Shown in pieces: positions 1 through 9,220 of a stretch of 64,000 bases of DNA. A program made the translations under genes and the position numbers. Within the stretch, counting starts at the first letter, position 1. Each line of letters starts with the position of its first letter. Below the pieces are notes generated by a model. It was not told the origin of the DNA and did not search any database. It saw nothing but the letters and a program-made list of their open reading frames with translations. Location: assembly GCA_903901045.1 (NCBI GenBank), contig CAIUPP010000130.1, positions 1-64,000 on the forward strand, written 5' to 3'. The stretch comes from an uncultured Planctomycetota bacterium. GTDB taxonomy: Bacteria; Planctomycetota; Brocadiia; CAIUPP01.

Positions 1-108
1 ATCTGGGTCCCCCACGACTCGCTTCGCTCGCCGTGGGCTACTATCCGTCACCCCCTGCGGGGGTTCGCAGAATGATTTCAAGAGAGCAAAACAGCTTCTA
101 CTCTTCCA
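1..108. other. Left-edge intergenic segment with hairpins
   Basis: No gene is visible. The segment holds two dyads: CCCACG at 11-16 pairing with CGTGGG at 32-37, and the compact ACCCCCTGCGGGGGT at 50-64. Both lie just past the stop codon of the minus-strand gene that ends at 109. They could end its transcript, but no U-run follows in that direction. They resemble the short palindromic repeats scattered through the window. Confidence 0.4.
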
Positions 109-1311
109 TCAGCGTCCGAGCCGCTTCAGCGTCCAGTACGCGTTGAGCCAGGCGATATGCCCCTCGGCCCAGAAGGTGTTCCGGTAGTCGCCGCCGGCCA
201 CCATCGGACTGATCTTGTCCAGGCGCTGTCCGCGGCTGAGATGATAGAAGTCGCCGCGCTTGTTGTAGGTCGTCAGCAGCTCGGCGATCATCTTGTCATA
301 GCCCCGTTCGGGCAGCAGAGCGTGCGCCGTACACAAATGGTGGGCGCAATAAGCGTTCATCTGGAACCGGGTGGGGTTGCCGACGAAGGCCTGCCCCTCC
401 CGGAAGAGCGCCACCATGTTGTCCGCGCAGGTCCGCGCGCACAGAAGCCAGAACTCCCGGTGGTCCGGGCGCAATTCCATCAGGCGCTGAAGGCATTCCA
501 GCGCCAGGCCGTTGCCGTTCAAGCACACCCGGCGCGTGGGCGCCGACAGGTGCTGGCTGAGTTCCAGCCAGAGGTTGAAACCCTCCAGGTATTTCCGGCG
601 CGGGACAATCGAGTAAGCCAATGCGTTCAGGTAAAGGAAGTAACCCGCAGGGTGCGCGCCCGCTTTCTTCCAGTAGTTGCAGATGCCGAAGTAGCCGGCG
701 GTGTAATCGTGATCGATCCACCAGTCGGCAAAGGACAGGATCATCTCCTTGATCATCTGCCGCTCCGACGGAGTCGCCGCTTCCCGGCTGAAGGCGTCGA
801 TCCCCTGGGTGATGTCGCAGTACTGGTCCACGCTGCATTCGAATACTTCCGCCACCTCGCGGATTCCCCCGTACGGCTTGGGCATCCAGCCGCGCCCCCA
901 TTGGTGGTCCCGGGCGCAGTTGTTCCAGAGCAGCGCCAGCGCCTCCAGCGTCTTGCGGGCGTGTCCCAGCACCTTGGGGTCCTTCGTGACGGCGTACTTG
1001 TTCAACATGGCGCGAAGGTACTTGCCGCTGGCCTGGCCGGTGTTCTCATAGTTCAACCAGACCGCTTTCAGGCGGCGCGGCGCCGCCGCATATTCCGCGT
1101 GCGTGCCGAACCCATGCGGCCGGTCGGGAACGTCCTTCTCCTCCAGGGGCTGCATGTCGCGGCCGTTCACTCCCGACCTCAGGATGCCATCCTTGTCCCG
1201 GAAGATCCGCTCGATAACCTCCTGGGCGGTGCGCTCGACTTCTTCGAGCGTGCGCCCGTAAACCTTGGGCGGATACGTCAACATGCACACGTCGCGGGTC
1301 ACTTTTTCCAT
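109..1311 (-). CDS. Hypothetical all-helical protein, possible alpha/alpha-barrel sugar enzyme
   Basis: A 400-residue protein without a signal peptide, so probably cytoplasmic. The ATG at 1311 follows an AGGAG six bases upstream. It is rich in Trp, Tyr, His and Cys, and the predicted helices carry motifs such as WNNCARDHQWGRG and GICNYWKK. This pattern resembles the six-hairpin (alpha/alpha)6 folds of polysaccharide lyases and unsaturated-sugar hydrolases, but no diagnostic catalytic motif could be assigned. It lies 99 bp downstream of the large exported LamG/glycosidase-like gene on the same strand and may be co-transcribed with it. A carbohydrate role is inferred only from fold resemblance and neighbours. 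Confidence 0.6.
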   Translation of the reverse strand: MEKVTRDVCMLTYPPKVYGRTLEEVERTAQEVIERIFRDKDGILRSGVNGRDMQPLEEKDVPDRPHGFGTHAEYAAAPRRLKAVWLNYENTGQASGKYLRAMLNKYAVTKDPKVLGHARKTLEALALLWNNCARDHQWGRGWMPKPYGGIREVAEVFECSVDQYCDITQGIDAFSREAATPSERQMIKEMILSFADWWIDHDYTAGYFGICNYWKKAGAHPAGYFLYLNALAYSIVPRRKYLEGFNLWLELSQHLSAPTRRVCLNGNGLALECLQRLMELRPDHREFWLLCARTCADNMVALFREGQAFVGNPTRFQMNAYCAHHLCTAHALLPERGYDKMIAELLTTYNKRGDFYHLSRGQRLDKISPMVAGGDYRNTFWAEGHIAWLNAYWTLKRLGR

Positions 1312-1410
1312 GATTGTCTCCTATGTGCATCCGACGCCCGGCGGGACAACTCCAGGGCGCCCGTTGGCCGAGCAGCGAAGTCCTCGGCGGCGGAAAGGGA
1401 CTTCGCGCAA

Positions 1411-4400
1411 TCACCGGCCGCCGAACACAAACTCGCCGAAGTTGGCGTCGATGTTGTAGAACCCACCCCCCTTGTATGCCCAACCGGAGAGGTCGGCCGG
1501 ACCGCCTTGCCGGAAGAGTCCGACAATCCAGGCGTCGCCGGGCTTGGGCGCGGCCAGGCCGAAGTCCGCCCAGGGGATCGCCACTTCCGCGGTCCAGTCC
1601 GCCTGGAACTCGAAGCCGGTCGCCGCTTTCCACGTGCCGTTCCAGTCGATATCTTCAAAATGAACTTTCGGGTCATTATACACCGCGTCCCACTGTCCGC
1701 CGCCGGCGTTCAGACAGAATTGGTAAACCTTGTTGACCCCTTTGGGCATGATGTAGATCTCGATGTTGGGGGGCTGGCAGCACTGGCGGTTGTCATGCGT
1801 GAGCTTCGACGGCAGCCGGAGGATCGCTTCGTTGCAGCGCGCGGCGAGGTAGAGGTTCTTCTCATCGTATCCGGCATAGAATACCGTTTCAGCCCCGGCC
1901 ATGTCCAGACGGGCCGCCTTCGCCCAGGTCTCATCCTTAAGCGTGCCGTTCAGGGAGGGTGCGGCGGCCAGGTACGGGACCTCCGCCCGCTTTCGCTCGA
2001 CCTTGGCGACCTCTCCTTCGCCGGCCGGGCGCGCGATGAACCGGAGGTCCGACACGTACAGTTCCCCCGCCGGCAGCGACCAGCAGAAGGTCGACGTGGC
2101 TTCCCATTTCGCCTTCGGATGCGTATCGAACTCCTCCTCCAGAATGGTGAATTCCTTCCAGCCGGCGAAGTCGAGCGGAATCTTCTTGACGAAGGCGTTG
2201 GCGCCGTTGCCGAACTCAAAGGCCATCACCCCCTTGGCCGTTCCCGGATTGACCTTGAACGTGACGCCGCGCGTTCCCTTGAAGGGCCTGTTGAAGGGGC
2301 TGTCGAGCCGTCCCGCGCCGGTCATCTTCCAGCACGGCAGCCCGTCCAATCGGTCGGCAACGATCTTCGGCGCGCCTCCATCGATCATGTAGCTCAGCGA
2401 GTAATCCTGGTACTCATTGCGCGTGGGAGGGGTCAGCCCCTTCGGCCCGCCGGAGCCTTTGGCCTGGGTGACGACGACCTGGGAGCTCCCCTTGCCGACG
2501 GGGACTTTGGCGAAGCAATGCGTCCCCAGCGCCAGCGTTTCGCAGGTCGCCGCCTTCCCATTCACCGTCGCCTGCGCCTGCTTCCAGCCCGGCGGCAGGA
2601 GCGCGAGGATTTCCGCCGCGTCTGCCTCGCTCCGCACAGACACGGTGACGTCGCTCCGCCCCATCTTCCCCTCGATCACCACGCCGCGCCCTGCGGCCAT
2701 GAGGTAATGCATCCGCCGGGCGTTGACGGAATAGACGAAGCCCGGGGTCTGGCTCAGCGTCACCATCCGCATCAGGTTGTACTTCATCGCCGGGGCCGTC
2801 ACCTTCAACGCGCCGTTCTCGGGCGTCAGGATGTCAAACTGCAGCGCCACGCTCTCCACGGACTCGCGCAGCGGCTGCGTCCAGTCCATGAGGTAGTTCA
2901 GGTGCGGGATGAGCGGCTGAATCTGCCAGGCATACACCGGCTGTTGCGGATCCAGATCCAGCCCCGCCAGCGAGAGCGTGACGGTCTCGCTCCGTTCCTC
3001 CTTCGCATGGTTGACCAGCGGCAGGAGCGTGCTCTTGCCCTGCCTGAGGAGGGCGCTCTCCAGCGTCTGCGTCTCCAGCTTCCACCAGTTCGGGTGGACG
3101 TTGTCATTGGCGAGCAGTTCGTTCTCCTTGATCTCGTAGGACAGGTCGGCGGTGAGGAGCGTATGTGAGATGCCCAGGGGGGACCAGAGTGTGCCGAGGT
3201 GCGGCTTGAGGCCGTACATGGCGTAATGGTTGGAGTGGCCCTGGGAGCTCCAATAGAGGAGGCAGCCGATGTTCGGCGCGCGCATGCAGCGGGCCGTGAT
3301 GTAGGCCACGTTGGCCATCGTGCGCCAGTCCTTCTGATCGACCGGGTCGGCGGCCCCGCCATACTCGAAGAACCCGCCGTGCGAAGTGTCGGGGTAGCAG
3401 CCGCCGTTCTGAAAATGGGCCTTGCCCGCCTCTTCCGCCACCAACTTCATGCCGCGCAGGATATTGTGAGCGTGGTAGTTGTGGACGTAGTTCATCTCCG
3501 GGAAGAAGTTGAGCGCCTCGCCATGGGCGCCGTCCACGTAGGTGAAATCCACGTCGTAATCCTTCAGAATCGCCCGGCGCTGGTTAAGGATGAAGTCCAC
3601 CTGATCCTGCGTGACGCAGTTCAGGAAGTAGTTGTAAGTTTCCCCGGAGCCGTACTGGCACGGGTCGCCGTTCTGGTTGCGCAGGAGCCACTCCGGATGC
3701 TCCTTGTATGTCCTCGACTTGTCGGAAGCGCTGCCGTACCAAGTGTAGAGCGCCAGGCGGACGCGGGTCGGGTCGATCTCGTGCAGGCGCTTGAGGTCGG
3801 CGTTGATCGACTCGGCGCTGCGCTCGGCGCTCTTTCCGGGGGTCCGATACAGCGGAAGGACCGGGCCATGGGTGGCATAGTCACCGGTGCTCATGACGTC
3901 GGAGAGAGGCGAGGCCAACTCTTCGTCGGAGGCAAAATCGGTCAGGAGGCCGGCAATACGGCATTCGGCTCGGTTGGTCTTGTAGGCCACCCCGTCATAG
4001 TCGTAGCCGGCGACCGTCTTGATGTGGCGCCACCAGTCCGGGACCTTGCTCCTGGCCATCTCGACCATATCCGGCAGGTTCATCAAGTGCTCGTGGACCG
4101 CCCGCGGGTCCCCCTCCAGAATGGCCAGGTGCGTTTCGCAGGAAAGGAAGTATCCTTCGCGGATGACGTCGCCGCTGACGAACGCCTCCCATCCCTGCGG
4201 GTCGAAGTAGCCCTGATCGTCAATGAAATCCGGCTGGAATGCGAGGGTGAAGAACCTCTCGTAATGGCCGTTGATCTTGTACCTATAATGGGTGAGGATG
4301 AGATCGGCCTTCGGCTGGTAGTAAGCGAAGAACGCGCTGCAAAGGTCGCGCACCTCCTTGCGCGCCTTGACTGCGCTGCCCGGCGAGAACGGCACGGATC

Positions 4401-5934
4401 CCGTCCCCGGCCCGCTGCCGCCGTCCCAGATCGGCCGGTAGATATAGCCGTCGGCATAGAACTGCGGCGCCATCTGCAGCGCCGAACGCAGGAAGATCAG
4501 CTTGCCGTCGTTCCGGTCGCTCGTGGCGCGGAAATAGACCACCTTCACCACATGGTCCTTTTCCAAACGGTATGACTTCGTCAACTCGATGTCCGGCAAG
4601 CCGGGGTTCGTGCAGAGGATCTCGAAGCCGTCGGGCTTGCCCTCGGCCCCCTGCCGGAAGCCGGTCACCTTGTCCGCCGTCTCCTGGACTCGCGCCCCCT
4701 CCTTGCCGTCGAAGACGTAGATATCGTGGTTTTCGATCACCACGGGCATCTCCTTCGGCAGGTAGCGGAGGCGGAGAATCTGGCCGGTGGCGGGGGAGAT
4801 TTCGCACTCGATTTTGTCGTTTCGCAGAGTCAGCGCCGCCGGCACGGCCGTGCTCGAGCGGTTCTCCGGCGTGCGCGTCAGGCCGATATAAGGCCGGGAG
4901 GGGTACTTGGGAATCTTGAACGATCCGACGGCAATGGCCTCCCCGTTCGGCGCGTGGAGCGTGGCGCGGATCTCGTAATCCCCCGCCGCCCAGTCGGTGG
5001 AGGGGAAGGTGAGCAGCGCCGTGCGCGGATCGTTCAGCGCCGGGAGCGTGCGCGCCGCCACGGCCTTCTCCTGCCCCGCCGGCAGCACTTGAACCTCCAG
5101 CGAGGGTTTGAACGGCAGGGTCTCCGCGCCGGCCAGGTCGAGCGCCACGTGCAGGTTCTTTCCCACGAAAAACGGCAGCGGTCGGAAGCCCACGTCGACC
5201 ACCGGGATCATGTTGTCATCCCTGTTTGCCTCTTCCTGCTTCGTCAGCGCCTGCACCTCCTGCGCCGTCAGCGCGCGGTTGTAGATCCGCAGGTCCGCCA
5301 GCGCCCCCCTGAAGAACATCTGCCGCTCGGCGCCGTACCGGCCCGTGCCCAGCACAAGGTTGACAGGCGTCTCGACCCAGAGGAGCGGGTCCTCCGTGCG
5401 CGCGCGCATGTTGTCCAGAACGCCGTTGATGTAGATTCGCTCCTCGCGCGCTGTCCGATCGTACACTGCCGCCACATGGCTCCAGACGCCGGCCGGCAGC
5501 GCCTGTTTCGAGACCAGGGAGGTCCATTTCTTTTCCGGCGCTTTGGAGATTGTGGTGAAACCCACATTTCCCTTCGCGGTCAGGTAGACGTTGTAGTCCG
5601 CCTTGCCGATGACGTAGTACTTCTCCTGCGAAGGCTTCGGCGCGTCCTGCTTCACCCAGAAGGAAATGCTGAGCGGCCCGGCGATCCCCAGCGAGGGGCC
5701 ATTGCCGCAATCGACGTAGGACTTGACGCCGTCGAATTGCAGCGCGAAGCCCCCCTTCCCCTTCAGCCAGTGGGCTCCGGCGATCTTGGCCGGGTTGTTG
5801 CCGCTCTTGTCGGCCAGCGTCGCGCCGCTCCCTTCGGAGAAGGTGTACCACGCCACCAGGCCCTCTTCGGCCCGCGCGGCGAAACCGGCCACAAAGGTCA
5901 AGAGGCACGCCCACGCTAGCTGACGCATTGACAT
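1411..5934 (-). CDS. Secreted LamG / glycosidase-like / CBM9-like multidomain protein
   Basis: A 1507-residue exported protein. A Sec signal peptide covers about residues 1-22 (core LAWACLLTFVAGFAARA). It is followed by a LamG/concanavalin-type jelly roll (about 25-220, starting LVAWYTFSEGSG). Next come a beta-sandwich (about 235-330), a long mutarotase-plus-TIM-barrel-like central region (about 350-1000, with YVDGAHGEA), further beta domains, and a C-terminal CBM9/DOMON-like carbohydrate-binding domain (about 1320-1507). The ATG at 5934 has an AAAGGA eight bases upstream. The architecture suits a polysaccharide-degrading enzyme acting outside the cytoplasm. The substrate and catalytic acids could not be named. 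It is transcribed away from a FadR-type regulator, with a perfect palindrome between them. Confidence 0.75.
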   Translation of the reverse strand: MSMRQLAWACLLTFVAGFAARAEEGLVAWYTFSEGSGATLADKSGNNPAKIAGAHWLKGKGGFALQFDGVKSYVDCGNGPSLGIAGPLSISFWVKQDAPKPSQEKYYVIGKADYNVYLTAKGNVGFTTISKAPEKKWTSLVSKQALPAGVWSHVAAVYDRTAREERIYINGVLDNMRARTEDPLLWVETPVNLVLGTGRYGAERQMFFRGALADLRIYNRALTAQEVQALTKQEEANRDDNMIPVVDVGFRPLPFFVGKNLHVALDLAGAETLPFKPSLEVQVLPAGQEKAVAARTLPALNDPRTALLTFPSTDWAAGDYEIRATLHAPNGEAIAVGSFKIPKYPSRPYIGLTRTPENRSSTAVPAALTLRNDKIECEISPATGQILRLRYLPKEMPVVIENHDIYVFDGKEGARVQETADKVTGFRQGAEGKPDGFEILCTNPGLPDIELTKSYRLEKDHVVKVVYFRATSDRNDGKLIFLRSALQMAPQFYADGYIYRPIWDGGSGPGTGSVPFSPGSAVKARKEVRDLCSAFFAYYQPKADLILTHYRYKINGHYERFFTLAFQPDFIDDQGYFDPQGWEAFVSGDVIREGYFLSCETHLAILEGDPRAVHEHLMNLPDMVEMARSKVPDWWRHIKTVAGYDYDGVAYKTNRAECRIAGLLTDFASDEELASPLSDVMSTGDYATHGPVLPLYRTPGKSAERSAESINADLKRLHEIDPTRVRLALYTWYGSASDKSRTYKEHPEWLLRNQNGDPCQYGSGETYNYFLNCVTQDQVDFILNQRRAILKDYDVDFTYVDGAHGEALNFFPEMNYVHNYHAHNILRGMKLVAEEAGKAHFQNGGCYPDTSHGGFFEYGGAADPVDQKDWRTMANVAYITARCMRAPNIGCLLYWSSQGHSNHYAMYGLKPHLGTLWSPLGISHTLLTADLSYEIKENELLANDNVHPNWWKLETQTLESALLRQGKSTLLPLVNHAKEERSETVTLSLAGLDLDPQQPVYAWQIQPLIPHLNYLMDWTQPLRESVESVALQFDILTPENGALKVTAPAMKYNLMRMVTLSQTPGFVYSVNARRMHYLMAAGRGVVIEGKMGRSDVTVSVRSEADAAEILALLPPGWKQAQATVNGKAATCETLALGTHCFAKVPVGKGSSQVVVTQAKGSGGPKGLTPPTRNEYQDYSLSYMIDGGAPKIVADRLDGLPCWKMTGAGRLDSPFNRPFKGTRGVTFKVNPGTAKGVMAFEFGNGANAFVKKIPLDFAGWKEFTILEEEFDTHPKAKWEATSTFCWSLPAGELYVSDLRFIARPAGEGEVAKVERKRAEVPYLAAAPSLNGTLKDETWAKAARLDMAGAETVFYAGYDEKNLYLAARCNEAILRLPSKLTHDNRQCCQPPNIEIYIMPKGVNKVYQFCLNAGGGQWDAVYNDPKVHFEDIDWNGTWKAATGFEFQADWTAEVAIPWADFGLAAPKPGDAWIVGLFRQGGPADLSGWAYKGGGFYNIDANFGEFVFGGR

Positions 5935-6153
5935 AGGAACATTCCTTTGAAAGAATGACGGCCAATAACAGGAGGCTCAGGTGATCTCCAGCCGCAGCGC
6001 CCAACGACGCCGGGGAAAATCCCCGGGCGCGCGACGCCGTAGAAGGCGCGCTGTGCTGAACGGTTCATCATCGGACACATGACATGATCTGTGGCTGTAG
6101 TTTCTTCAACTAACTTCGCTTGCGGACACGACTGGAACTCGTTATAGTACGCC

Positions 6154-6179
6154 CGGTCTAGTGGTATTCCACTAGACCG
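6154..6179. promoter_or_regulatory. Perfect 11-bp-arm palindrome, candidate operator
   Basis: CGGTCTAGTGG and its exact reverse complement are separated by TATT. The site lies 7 bp upstream of a TATAAC -10-like hexamer directed at the secreted-protein gene, so it would cover that promoter's -35 region. It is also about 250 bp upstream of the divergent FadR-type regulator, which is the obvious candidate ligand. It does not match the textbook FadR-subfamily spacing. Confidence 0.5.
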
Positions 6180-6255
6180 CGATGGATTGTAGCGGCTGCT
6201 TTCATGATTGTCAATGCGCTCCTGCAAGGGAGAATTGGATGCTGTTTTGCGCTGT

Positions 6256-6312
6256 GGGTCGAGGTGGGGACACAAAACTTTCCTTTGGAGAGTATTGTGT
6301 CCCCACCGGCCC
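6256..6312 (+). repeat. REP-like palindromic element, copy A
   Basis: A 57-bp element: GGGTCGA, then a long hairpin running from GGTGGGGACACAAAACTTTC to its near-complement ending GTGTCCCCACC, then GGCCC. The same unit occurs inverted at 15476-15532, and its core recurs at 58033-58069. The asymmetric flanks (GGGTCGA on one side, GGCCC on the other) are conserved in copies A and B, so the unit has an orientation. Confidence 0.75.
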
Positions 6313-6428
6313 CAGGCAGAATCTATGAGTCCGCCTGCAAAGAAATCGCTTCGCTCGCAATGAGGTGACGCCGCGCTCAAGTGAACCTTTCCCGGAAATT
6401 GGCGCTGCTCTTCGACTCGGAGAATCGC

Positions 6429-7163
6429 ATGCTAAGGCCCATTCAACGCGAGTCGCTTGTGAATCACGCCGTTACGACGATTCACAACTATATTATCGAC
6501 GAGGCCATGCAACCCGGCGACCAGTTGCCGCCCGAGCGGCAGTTGGCCGGAGCGCTGGTCATCAGCCGTGTGACACTGCGAAATGCCCTGGCCATCCTGG
6601 AAGGAAAGGGCGCTATCAAGCGCGACCGCGGCCGGGCGACCGTGGTGGCCTCCCTGGTGGGCATCCCCCACATGGGCAGCCCCGCAAAACTGCGCCGCGA
6701 ACTGAGCCGGTTGATGGAGCTGCGCTTTGCGGTTGAGGTCGGCGCGGCCGAATACGCCTGCCGGGGGCGGACGGATGAACAGGTCGCGCGACTCCACGCG
6801 CTGGTCGATAAGATGGCCAAAGAAAATCTGGCCGGACACCCCGTCAGCGAATACGACGTGCAATTCCATCTCATTCTGCTCGAATGCGCCGGCGAGTCCT
6901 TTGTCGAGAGTTTCGGCGACACGGTCCAGGAGTTCTTTCGGTTGAGCACGCTGGCTCGACCCTGGTTGATCGCGCGCGGCCAGTCGGAACAGATCGTCGC
7001 GGAGCACAAGGCCATCCTGGCTGCCCTGCAGAAGCGGGACGCCGCCGGGCTTCGCCAACTGCACCTTCAGGCGCAGGAGCGGGATCCCGTCACCGACCTG
7101 CCGAGCGATCCGTCCGCCGCGCCTGCGCCGGAACCGGACGCTGCGAAGCGGGAAGGGCATTGA
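6429..7163 (+). CDS. FadR-type GntR-family transcriptional regulator
   Basis: A 244-residue cytoplasmic regulator. The N-terminal winged helix-turn-helix is clear (about residues 10-70; PGDQLPPERQLAGAL, then SRVTLRNALAILEGKGAI). A helical FCD effector-binding domain follows (about 85-220; MELRFAVEVGAAEYAC, then EYDVQFHLILLECAG). The ATG at 6429 is chosen because CGGAG lies six bases upstream; an in-frame GTG at 6381 has no such site. FCD-domain regulators usually sense sugar acids or other organic acids. It heads a plus-strand catabolic cluster and is divergent from the secreted glycosidase-like gene, so it probably controls one or both. Ligand unknown. Confidence 0.85.
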   Translation: MLRPIQRESLVNHAVTTIHNYIIDEAMQPGDQLPPERQLAGALVISRVTLRNALAILEGKGAIKRDRGRATVVASLVGIPHMGSPAKLRRELSRLMELRFAVEVGAAEYACRGRTDEQVARLHALVDKMAKENLAGHPVSEYDVQFHLILLECAGESFVESFGDTVQEFFRLSTLARPWLIARGQSEQIVAEHKAILAALQKRDAAGLRQLHLQAQERDPVTDLPSDPSAAPAPEPDAAKREGH

Positions 7164-7179
7164 TCGAACCTTTTGCCGG

Positions 7180-7199
7180 CCCGGGCGGAACCGCCCGGG
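7180..7199 (+). other. Intergenic hairpin after the GntR gene
   Basis: A perfect nine-base stem (CCCGGGCGG, AA, CCGCCCGGG) sits in the 65-bp gap between the regulator and the amidohydrolase. It has no T-run, so it could be an attenuator or processing site that lowers downstream expression rather than a true intrinsic terminator. Confidence 0.45.
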
Positions 7200-7228
7200 T
7201 CAGCCATCCATAAGGAAGGGTCTGCACG

Positions 7229-8056
7229 ATGGACAGGTTATGCAACGCGGTGGACGTGCATGCTCATTTCGGGCAGAGCGTTCTCGGCGCGCCCTCGCTT
7301 CTGGGACAACCGCCGGAGGGGACGCCCGCGCGCGTCGTGGCGCGAGCGCGCGCCGCCGGGGTGCGGCTGACTTTCGTGTCGGCGCTGCAGGCGCTGTGGC
7401 CCCGCGGAGCCGGGAACCCGATCCAGGGCAACCTGGCCGCGGTGCGCGCGGTGGACGAATTCCCGGAGGACCTGCGTTTCTGGTGCGTGCTGAGCCCGAA
7501 GCAGGAGGAGACGTTCGCCCAGGCGCGCGAGCTGCTCACGCATCCCCGCTGCATCGGCCTCAAGGTCCATCCGGTGGAGCATCGGTACGAGATACGGGAG
7601 TTCGGAACCCGGATATTTGAATTCGCCGCCGAGCGAGGGGCCATCGTCCAGAGCCACAGCGGCGAGCCGGGATCATGGCCGGCGGATTTCGTGCCGCTGG
7701 CGGACGCGTTCCCCACAGTGCGGCTGATCCTGTCGCACCTCGGTTGCGGGGCCGACGGGCTGCTGGACCACCAGGTCCGCGCAGTCAAGGCCGCGCGGCA
7801 TCACAACATCTGGACCGACACATCGAGCGCGCAGTCCATGCGGGCGGACCTGATCGAGCGGGCGGTCGCGCTGATCGGAGCGGATCGCATCCTCTTCGGC
7901 ACCGACTCGCCCCTCTACTCGACGGGCGCGCAGGTGGCGCGGATCGCCCTGGCCGAACTCACCGAAAAGGAAAAAGCCGCCATCTTCCGCGAAAACGCTG
8001 CGTCGCTCTTCGGGCTGGCGAAAGCGGCTCCACGTCCCAAGACGCGATCGAAATGA
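7229..8056 (+). CDS. Amidohydrolase-family (TIM-barrel metal-dependent) hydrolase
   Basis: A 275-residue cytoplasmic protein of the amidohydrolase-related superfamily (amidohydrolase-2 type). The metal-binding HxH is at H11/H13 (DVHAHFG). It is followed by GLKVHP, a QSHSGEPG strand, LSHLGCG and the C-terminal GTDSPLY aspartate strand. Family members are hydrolases or non-oxidative decarboxylases of small acids and lactones. The ATG at 7229 has AAGGAAGGG eight bases upstream. It lies between the FadR-type regulator and the UroD-like gene in the same orientation, suggesting a catabolic operon. Two relatives occur in the window: half of the fusion at 13087-15396 and the truncated gene at the right edge. 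The substrate is not predictable. Confidence 0.8.
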   Translation: MDRLCNAVDVHAHFGQSVLGAPSLLGQPPEGTPARVVARARAAGVRLTFVSALQALWPRGAGNPIQGNLAAVRAVDEFPEDLRFWCVLSPKQEETFAQARELLTHPRCIGLKVHPVEHRYEIREFGTRIFEFAAERGAIVQSHSGEPGSWPADFVPLADAFPTVRLILSHLGCGADGLLDHQVRAVKAARHHNIWTDTSSAQSMRADLIERAVALIGADRILFGTDSPLYSTGAQVARIALAELTEKEKAAIFRENAASLFGLAKAAPRPKTRSK

Positions 8057-8075
8057 AAAGAAGAGGGCGCGCGGC

Positions 8076-9173
8076 ATGGCAGGTCTCATGAACTCAAGGG
8101 AGCGGGTCCAGGCGGTCTTCGAGCGGCGGCTGCCCGACCGCTGCCCCATCGACTTTCGCTGCACGGAGCAGATGCAGGCCAAGCTCATCGCCCAGCTTCG
8201 GCTTCCGGATGCCGAAAGCCTTTATCGGATGATGGGCCACGATTTCCGCTTCGTCCAGCCCCGGCTCAAGGCGCGGAACGTGGGGGAGTACTACGGGCAT
8301 TTCTTCGTCAGGGAGCCGGCGCCGGGACGCTACGTGGACAATTGGGGCATCACATGGCAGCGCGCGGAGATGGAGTCCGGCGACGTGTTCTACGACGTGG
8401 TGGAGGCTCCGCTGCGGGAGGTCCGCTCGGTGCGGGAAGTGGAGCAGTACCCGTTCCCGGACCCCGCCGACGAGTGGGATTTCAGCGGCGTGCGCGCGCA
8501 GGCGGAGCGGTATCCGGAGTACGCCGTGGCCGGCCGCACCTCCGCCGTCTTCGATGACGCCTGGCGCATGCTGGGATTCGAGCGGATGCTTCTCGAAATG
8601 GCGCTGAACCCCGAGCTGGCCCACGCCGTGCTGCGCAAGGTGTGCGACTACTGGATGAAATTCGCGGAGCTTCTGCTGCAGGCGGCCCGCGGGCGGATCG
8701 ATGTGATGTGGAGCTTCGACGACCTGGGCACGCAGAACGGACTGGTGATGTCCGCGGGGATGTGCCGGGAGTTCATCATCCCCCTGGTGAAGGAGCGCGC
8801 CGATCTGTTCCGCCGCCACGGCGCGCACGTCGCCATGCACTCCTGCGGCAGCATTGCGCCCATCGTGGGCGACCTGATGCAAGCCGGCGTGGAATGCCTC
8901 AATCCCATCCAGCCGGCGGCGGGGATGGACCGCGCCCAGCTCAAGGCGCGCCACGGCAACCTCGTTTTTCACGGCTCGGTCGATCAGCAGCGCGTGCTGG
9001 TGCCGGGCAAGCCCGCCGACGTCATTCGCGACACCCGCGAGTGCATCGACGTGCTGGGCCGGGACGGCGGCTACATCGTCGCCGCAAGCCATGAGATCGA
9101 GGCGGACATCCCGGTGGAGAACGTCACGGCCATGTTTCTTGCGGCGCAGGAGTATGGCGTTTATCGGCAATGA
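8076..9173 (+). CDS. Uroporphyrinogen decarboxylase-like protein (MtaA/CmuA-type)
   Basis: A 365-residue TIM-barrel protein of the UroD superfamily. It opens MNSRERVQAVFERR and carries the hallmark HxC at H255-S-C257 (AMHSCGSI), then NPIQ and GGYIVAASHEIEADIP. The HxC places it with corrinoid-dependent methyltransferase relatives that bind zinc, rather than with haem-pathway HemE. The usual third cysteine ligand is not evident; a histidine lies in the corresponding segment. No corrinoid protein is encoded nearby. The start is 8076 (AGAGGG upstream); ATG 8088 is an alternative. A terminator follows immediately at 9177. Possible role in demethylation or degradation of a methoxylated compound, as inference. 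Confidence 0.8.
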   Translation: MAGLMNSRERVQAVFERRLPDRCPIDFRCTEQMQAKLIAQLRLPDAESLYRMMGHDFRFVQPRLKARNVGEYYGHFFVREPAPGRYVDNWGITWQRAEMESGDVFYDVVEAPLREVRSVREVEQYPFPDPADEWDFSGVRAQAERYPEYAVAGRTSAVFDDAWRMLGFERMLLEMALNPELAHAVLRKVCDYWMKFAELLLQAARGRIDVMWSFDDLGTQNGLVMSAGMCREFIIPLVKERADLFRRHGAHVAMHSCGSIAPIVGDLMQAGVECLNPIQPAAGMDRAQLKARHGNLVFHGSVDQQRVLVPGKPADVIRDTRECIDVLGRDGGYIVAASHEIEADIPVENVTAMFLAAQEYGVYRQ

Positions 9174-9176
9174 CCT

Positions 9177-9202
9177 CCCCGCTCAGGTGCGGCGGGGCTT
9201 TT
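9177..9202 (+). terminator. Intrinsic terminator after the UroD-like gene
   Basis: CCCCGC (9177-9182) pairs with GCGGGG (9192-9197) and is followed by CTTTT. It starts four bases after the UroD-like stop codon and lies before the start chosen for the kinase-phosphatase gene. Confidence 0.65.
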
Positions 9203-9220
9203 CGGGAGCATGAAAGCGAT

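Larger units (their letters stand above)
5935..6428. other. Divergent regulatory intergenic region
   Basis: A 494-bp gap between the secreted protein (minus) and the FadR-type regulator (plus). It contains a GC-rich CCGGGGA/CCCCGG dyad near 6012-6028, a TATAAC -10-like hexamer for minus transcription at 6141-6146, the perfect palindrome at 6154-6179, and a REP-like element at 6256-6312. No further gene was found. Confidence 0.5.

Noticed and set aside
157-3168. A 1003-codon open frame on the plus strand
   Set aside because: It is antisense to two well-supported minus-strand genes; its composition (Arg/Val/Gly/Pro/His-rich) is the typical mirror of GC-rich coding DNA and shows no domain.
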